A stretch of DNA of 25,205 nucleotides from an uncultured bacterium (GTDB lineage: Bacteria > Actinomycetota > Coriobacteriia > Coriobacteriales > Coriobacteriaceae), in the NCBI GenBank assembly GCA_905215725.1, contig CAJMRD010000025.1, positions 1-25,205 on the forward strand, in the 5' to 3' direction. Numbering within the stretch: the stretch's first letter is position 1; every line of letters starts with the position of its first letter. The position numbers and the translations under genes were made by a program. This document shows, one piece after another, positions 22,656 through 25,205 of the stretch. The notes below the pieces were generated by a model. The model saw only the letters and a list, made by a program, of their open reading frames with translations. It was not told the origin of the DNA and made no database searches.

Positions 22656-23664
22656 ACTCGTGCACCGTCCTTTCGATGAGGTGGTTCCACGCCTGCTTGA
22701 GCGATTTGGGGGCCATGGGCCTCATGCCGTCCATGGCGTGGGCCATGCAAAATGAGGCGGCGGCTTCAAGGTCGCGCACGTCAACGGTCCAGGTCCATCC
22801 TGCATCGGTGTGTGCGAGCTCACCTCGCCCACGCGTGAGGCCGTTGATCATATCGATCTGCGTCTGAGGGGCGAACGAGAACGTAGCTGCAACGGGCGGT
22901 CGGTCGGCAAAATCGAATTCAAAGAACAGATAGTCGTTGAGATTGAAGTCCGCAGGGATGGCGTAGGCCTTCGAAGGACGCCAAGCGCGAACGATACGGT
23001 CGCAGCGGAATGTTCTGATGTCGTCGGTGGCATTGTCGAGGCCGCAGAAATACGCCACGCCCTCGCGCTCGAACATGCCGTAGACGCGGACGGTACGCTC
23101 TTTCTGCTCGCCGCGTCCGTTCTGATATAAAAATCGCAGCGCACAACGCTCGGCAAAGGCGCTCCAAACCGCATCGACGGTGGGAGAGCGGCTGATCGGC
23201 GCCTCGTCTACCGTCGTCCTGCCGGTGAGATAGGCAATCTTGGAGCGAATATCGGCAAGCGGTGCGGCAAAAGTGGATGAGCCGGCCGCTAGTGTCTGGT
23301 CGATGGCGTTGAGCAGGATATCGGCGTCGTCTGCGGTAATGAGGCCGCCTGCCGCAAACGTGTGCTCGCGGTCGATTGTCCACGAGCTTTCCTCGGTCTC
23401 CTGCGCGCCGGTGGGGCGAACCTCCTTGATTAAGATGCCGCGTTCGAGCAGCTTGTCACGATCGCGTCGAAACTTGCGCTTATCCGAGTCGATATTGCCC
23501 GAGCCATATCCCAGGTCAGAATCCAAGACGATCTGCTCGGTCGTCAGCGGTTCGGGGGAGCTATTGAGCACAAAGAAAAGATTGAGGATGCGCTGAGCCG
23601 TTTTATCGAAACTGGGCTCCGAATTTCCCTTTTTAATTGTCTCGGTCGTGTCGCTTGCCGTCAT
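22642..23664 (-). CDS. pafB: WYL-domain regulator, PafB-like
   Basis: A 340-aa partner of the next gene. The N-terminal winged helix is at about 22-80 (AQRILNLFFVLNSSPEPLTT, FRRDRDKLLERGILI), matching the PafB start. The WYL domain at about 165-235 includes CALRFLYQNGRGEQKERTVR and VAYFCGLDNATDDIRTFRCD; the WYL tripeptide itself is degenerate. A WCX-type C-terminal domain follows. ATG 23664 has GAGGA upstream. The pair is expected to sense DNA damage (ssDNA in mycobacteria) and activate repair genes; the neighbouring dinG fits this but is convergent, not co-transcribed. Confidence 0.8.
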   Translation of the reverse strand: MTASDTTETIKKGNSEPSFDKTAQRILNLFFVLNSSPEPLTTEQIVLDSDLGYGSGNIDSDKRKFRRDRDKLLERGILIKEVRPTGAQETEESSWTIDREHTFAAGGLITADDADILLNAIDQTLAAGSSTFAAPLADIRSKIAYLTGRTTVDEAPISRSPTVDAVWSAFAERCALRFLYQNGRGEQKERTVRVYGMFEREGVAYFCGLDNATDDIRTFRCDRIVRAWRPSKAYAIPADFNLNDYLFFEFDFADRPPVAATFSFAPQTQIDMINGLTRGRGELAHTDAGWTWTVDVRDLEAAASFCMAHAMDGMRPMAPKSLKQAWNHLIERTVHEYARA

Positions 23665-23723
23665 AGGGTCCTCGCATGAGAAGGTGGTTTGCTGCCATGA
23701 TTTTAGTCCGATATGGAGATTAG

Positions 23724-23752
23724 GCTATATCCTTGTCCGCTCGGGGCGTTAA
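23724..23752 (-). promoter_or_regulatory. Possible promoter of the pafB-pafC pair
   Basis: On the minus strand TTAACG (23747-23752) and TATAGC (23724-23729) are separated by 17 bp. Both boxes are imperfect. The 198-base divergent spacer 23665-23862 must hold promoters for both directions; on the plus strand AT-rich TATACT (23789-23794) and TATATA (23801-23806) are -10 candidates without a clear -35. Confidence 0.3.
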
Positions 23753-23862
23753 GATGGCCCGAATTCGGTCGTTTGCGCTCGCTCGGGGTATACTTTCGAC
23801 TATATACGGTTCTAATGTGCATGCATTGGGCCTATTTGTCGGATTATGGATGTGGAGCGCAC

Positions 23863-25205
23863 ATGGCGAACACCCAGAACTATATTAACCACCTGCTGCA
23901 GAACACCGGCATTACGCCGGCATGCAGCGAAGAAGAGCGCTTGGCTGCCGAAGATATCGCTCAGATCTTCCGCAACCACGGCTTTGACCCCGAGGTTCAG
24001 GAGTTCAATGCCCCGGCGCCCAGTAGGTTGGCATTTGCCGTTACCGGTATTCTTGCGTTTGCCGGCGCCCTGCTGATGGGCATCGGCGGCGGTATCGGCT
24101 TGGTCGGCACCTTGCTGGCCATTGTCGGCGCCGTTCTTTACGTGCTCGAGCGCACGGGCCACCCCGTGGTTTCGCGCCTGGGCAAGACGGGCGTGAGCCA
24201 AAATGTCATCGCCTACCACAAGGCCTCGGGCCCGCTCGCGTCCCCGCGTAACCGCCCGGTGGTCGTTGTCGCACACTACGACTCTCCCCGTGCTGAGCTG
24301 CTCGCCCGCGAGCCTTATGCTTCGTATCGTGCGCTCATCGCCAAGCTGTTGCCCGTTGCCACGGTTGCCCCCGCTGTCGTTGCCATCCTGCGTATTCTGC
24401 CGCTCCCCGGCGCGCTCAAGGTTCTGCTGTGGATTGTCGCGATCCTCGCTTCCCTCGTTGCACTCGCCAACGCGGTAAACATCATCTCTAACCGCCACAT
24501 TCTTCCCTATACGTCTGGCGCGGTGTGCAACAAGTCTTCTGTCGCCGCTATGCTCGGCGTTATGGACAACGTTGCTCCCTTCCAGGGCGAAAACGAGTTT
24601 CCCGACGATGTTCCGTTCGATACCTATTTTGGGGAGCAGAAGCGTCGTGCCGAGGAAATGGCGCGCGCAGCGGCGGAATATGCCGCGGCCCAGCAGCAAA
24701 ACGACTACGGCAACACCATCGAGTATGAAGAGCCTACCTACGCCGAGGACGAATTCGGTCAGCCGATTGCTCCCGACGCTCAGACCGAGCCCGAACAGGG
24801 TGAGGCTTTCGACGAGCAGATCGAGGGCTTTGAGGGTGCATCTGCCGACGAGACGCTGATCGGCGCTATCGTGCCCGAGGATCAGAATCAGGCTGTCCAG
24901 GCCGAAGAGTTCAATGACGAGGTTCCCGCTGCCGAGTCGGCGGAGGAACCTTCCGCGGTCGAGCCCGAGCCCAAGCTCTATCGCAACGCCGCCGGCAACA
25001 TCCGCTTTGGTTCGGATGCCATCCGTGCGCTCGGAATGCTTCCCGAGTCCTGCACGCTCGATTACGAGGAGGGCGAGGAGCTCTACCGGGCCAAGGAGTA
25101 CAACGAAGCCATCGTCGCGCTGGCCGCCTCGGCCGAGCGGGGGAATCCGAAAGCGCAGAAGCTCGTCTGCAAACTGTTTTACGATCTGGACAAACGCAGC
25201 GACGA
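23863..25205 (+). CDS. Membrane protein with degenerate M28-peptidase-like domain and Sel1-like end (partial)
   Basis: An open frame from ATG 23863 (GGAG six bases before) runs off the right edge; 447 codons are visible. I do not recognise a named gene. VVVVAHYDSPRAELL (His138, Asp140) resembles the first metal-ligand motif of M28 aminopeptidases. SGAVCNKSSVAAMLGVMDN (about 218-236) resembles the next M28 motif, but the bridging Asp is Cys, so activity is doubtful. Hydrophobic pairs at about 56-95 and 158-207 suggest four membrane helices, the second pair between the two motifs. Residues about 245-385 are acidic and low-complexity. The visible end (EEGEELYRAKEYNEAIVAL, then ERGNPKAQKLVCKLFYD) looks like a Sel1/TPR repeat. 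Function unknown. Confidence 0.75.
   Translation, partial: MANTQNYINHLLQNTGITPACSEEERLAAEDIAQIFRNHGFDPEVQEFNAPAPSRLAFAVTGILAFAGALLMGIGGGIGLVGTLLAIVGAVLYVLERTGHPVVSRLGKTGVSQNVIAYHKASGPLASPRNRPVVVVAHYDSPRAELLAREPYASYRALIAKLLPVATVAPAVVAILRILPLPGALKVLLWIVAILASLVALANAVNIISNRHILPYTSGAVCNKSSVAAMLGVMDNVAPFQGENEFPDDVPFDTYFGEQKRRAEEMARAAAEYAAAQQQNDYGNTIEYEEPTYAEDEFGQPIAPDAQTEPEQGEAFDEQIEGFEGASADETLIGAIVPEDQNQAVQAEEFNDEVPAAESAEEPSAVEPEPKLYRNAAGNIRFGSDAIRALGMLPESCTLDYEEGEELYRAKEYNEAIVALAASAERGNPKAQKLVCKLFYDLDKRSD

Noticed and set aside
23812..24699. 295-aa minus-strand frame opposite the M28-like gene
   Set aside because: The plus-strand frame has a ribosome site, membrane segments and motifs; the minus frame is Arg/Gly/Asn-rich shadow.
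1..25205. CRISPR arrays, insertion sequences, prophage or rRNA genes
   Set aside because: No spaced direct repeats, transposase or integrase motifs, or rRNA-like sequence were seen; the window is core chromosome.

Overview
The window is the chromosomal replication-origin region of a fairly GC-rich bacterium. The leftward order dnaA-dnaN-recF-DUF721(dciA)-gyrB-gyrA faces the rightward order rpmH-rnpA-yidD-yidC-jag-rsmG-parA-parB, as in many Gram-positive bacteria. A pafB/pafC-like WYL pair, the actinobacterial recF-DUF721-gyrB order and the protein sequences suggest an actinobacterium of class Coriobacteriia, most likely Collinsella. The genus is inferred from memory of the proteins and was not confirmed by a search.

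Layout. Positions 1-177 hold a hairpin and the gyrA terminator. Positions 178-9797 on the minus strand carry gyrA, gyrB, dciA, recF, dnaN and dnaA, with a terminator separating recF-dciA from gyrBA. dnaA is not the first gene of its transcription unit. Fifteen bases upstream, at 9813-11165, lies an unrecognised gene for a GHKL-type ATPase joined by a long Gln/Pro/Tyr-rich linker to a winged helix. Two intergenic regions look like origin DNA: 7835-8072 (dnaA-dnaN) and 11166-11510 (upstream of rpmH). Both carry copies of a 9-mer, TTTTCAACA, that resembles a DnaA box but is not TTATCCACA. The first region also has a run of five TAA/TAG triplets of the DnaA-trio type beside an AT-rich stretch. The DnaA made here has changed residues at DNA-contact positions of domain IV, which fits unusual boxes.

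On the plus strand, rpmH, rnpA, yidD, yidC and jag form the usual ribosome, RNase P and membrane-insertion block, which ends at a strong terminator. Next come rsmG, three perfect parS sites spaced exactly 39 bp apart, parA, parB and a small membrane-protein gene overlapping parB. This segment is visibly more AT-rich than its surroundings. A 12-bp palindrome occurs once before jag and once after the small gene.

The right third holds rlmN (minus), then ddl and a DinG-type exonuclease-helicase on the plus strand. Convergent with dinG is a pair of overlapping WYL regulators related to PafB and PafC. The last gene, cut by the window edge, encodes a membrane protein with a degenerate M28-peptidase-like domain, an acidic insert and a Sel1-like end.

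Together the genes cover initiation (DnaA, DciA, beta clamp), topology (gyrase), origin segregation (ParABS), repair (RecF, DinG, PafBC-like), translation (L34, RNase P protein, RsmG, RlmN), membrane insertion (YidC, YidD) and cell-wall precursor synthesis (Ddl). The most promising undescribed element is the ATPase/winged-helix protein co-directional with and directly upstream of dnaA, lying between the two origin regions.
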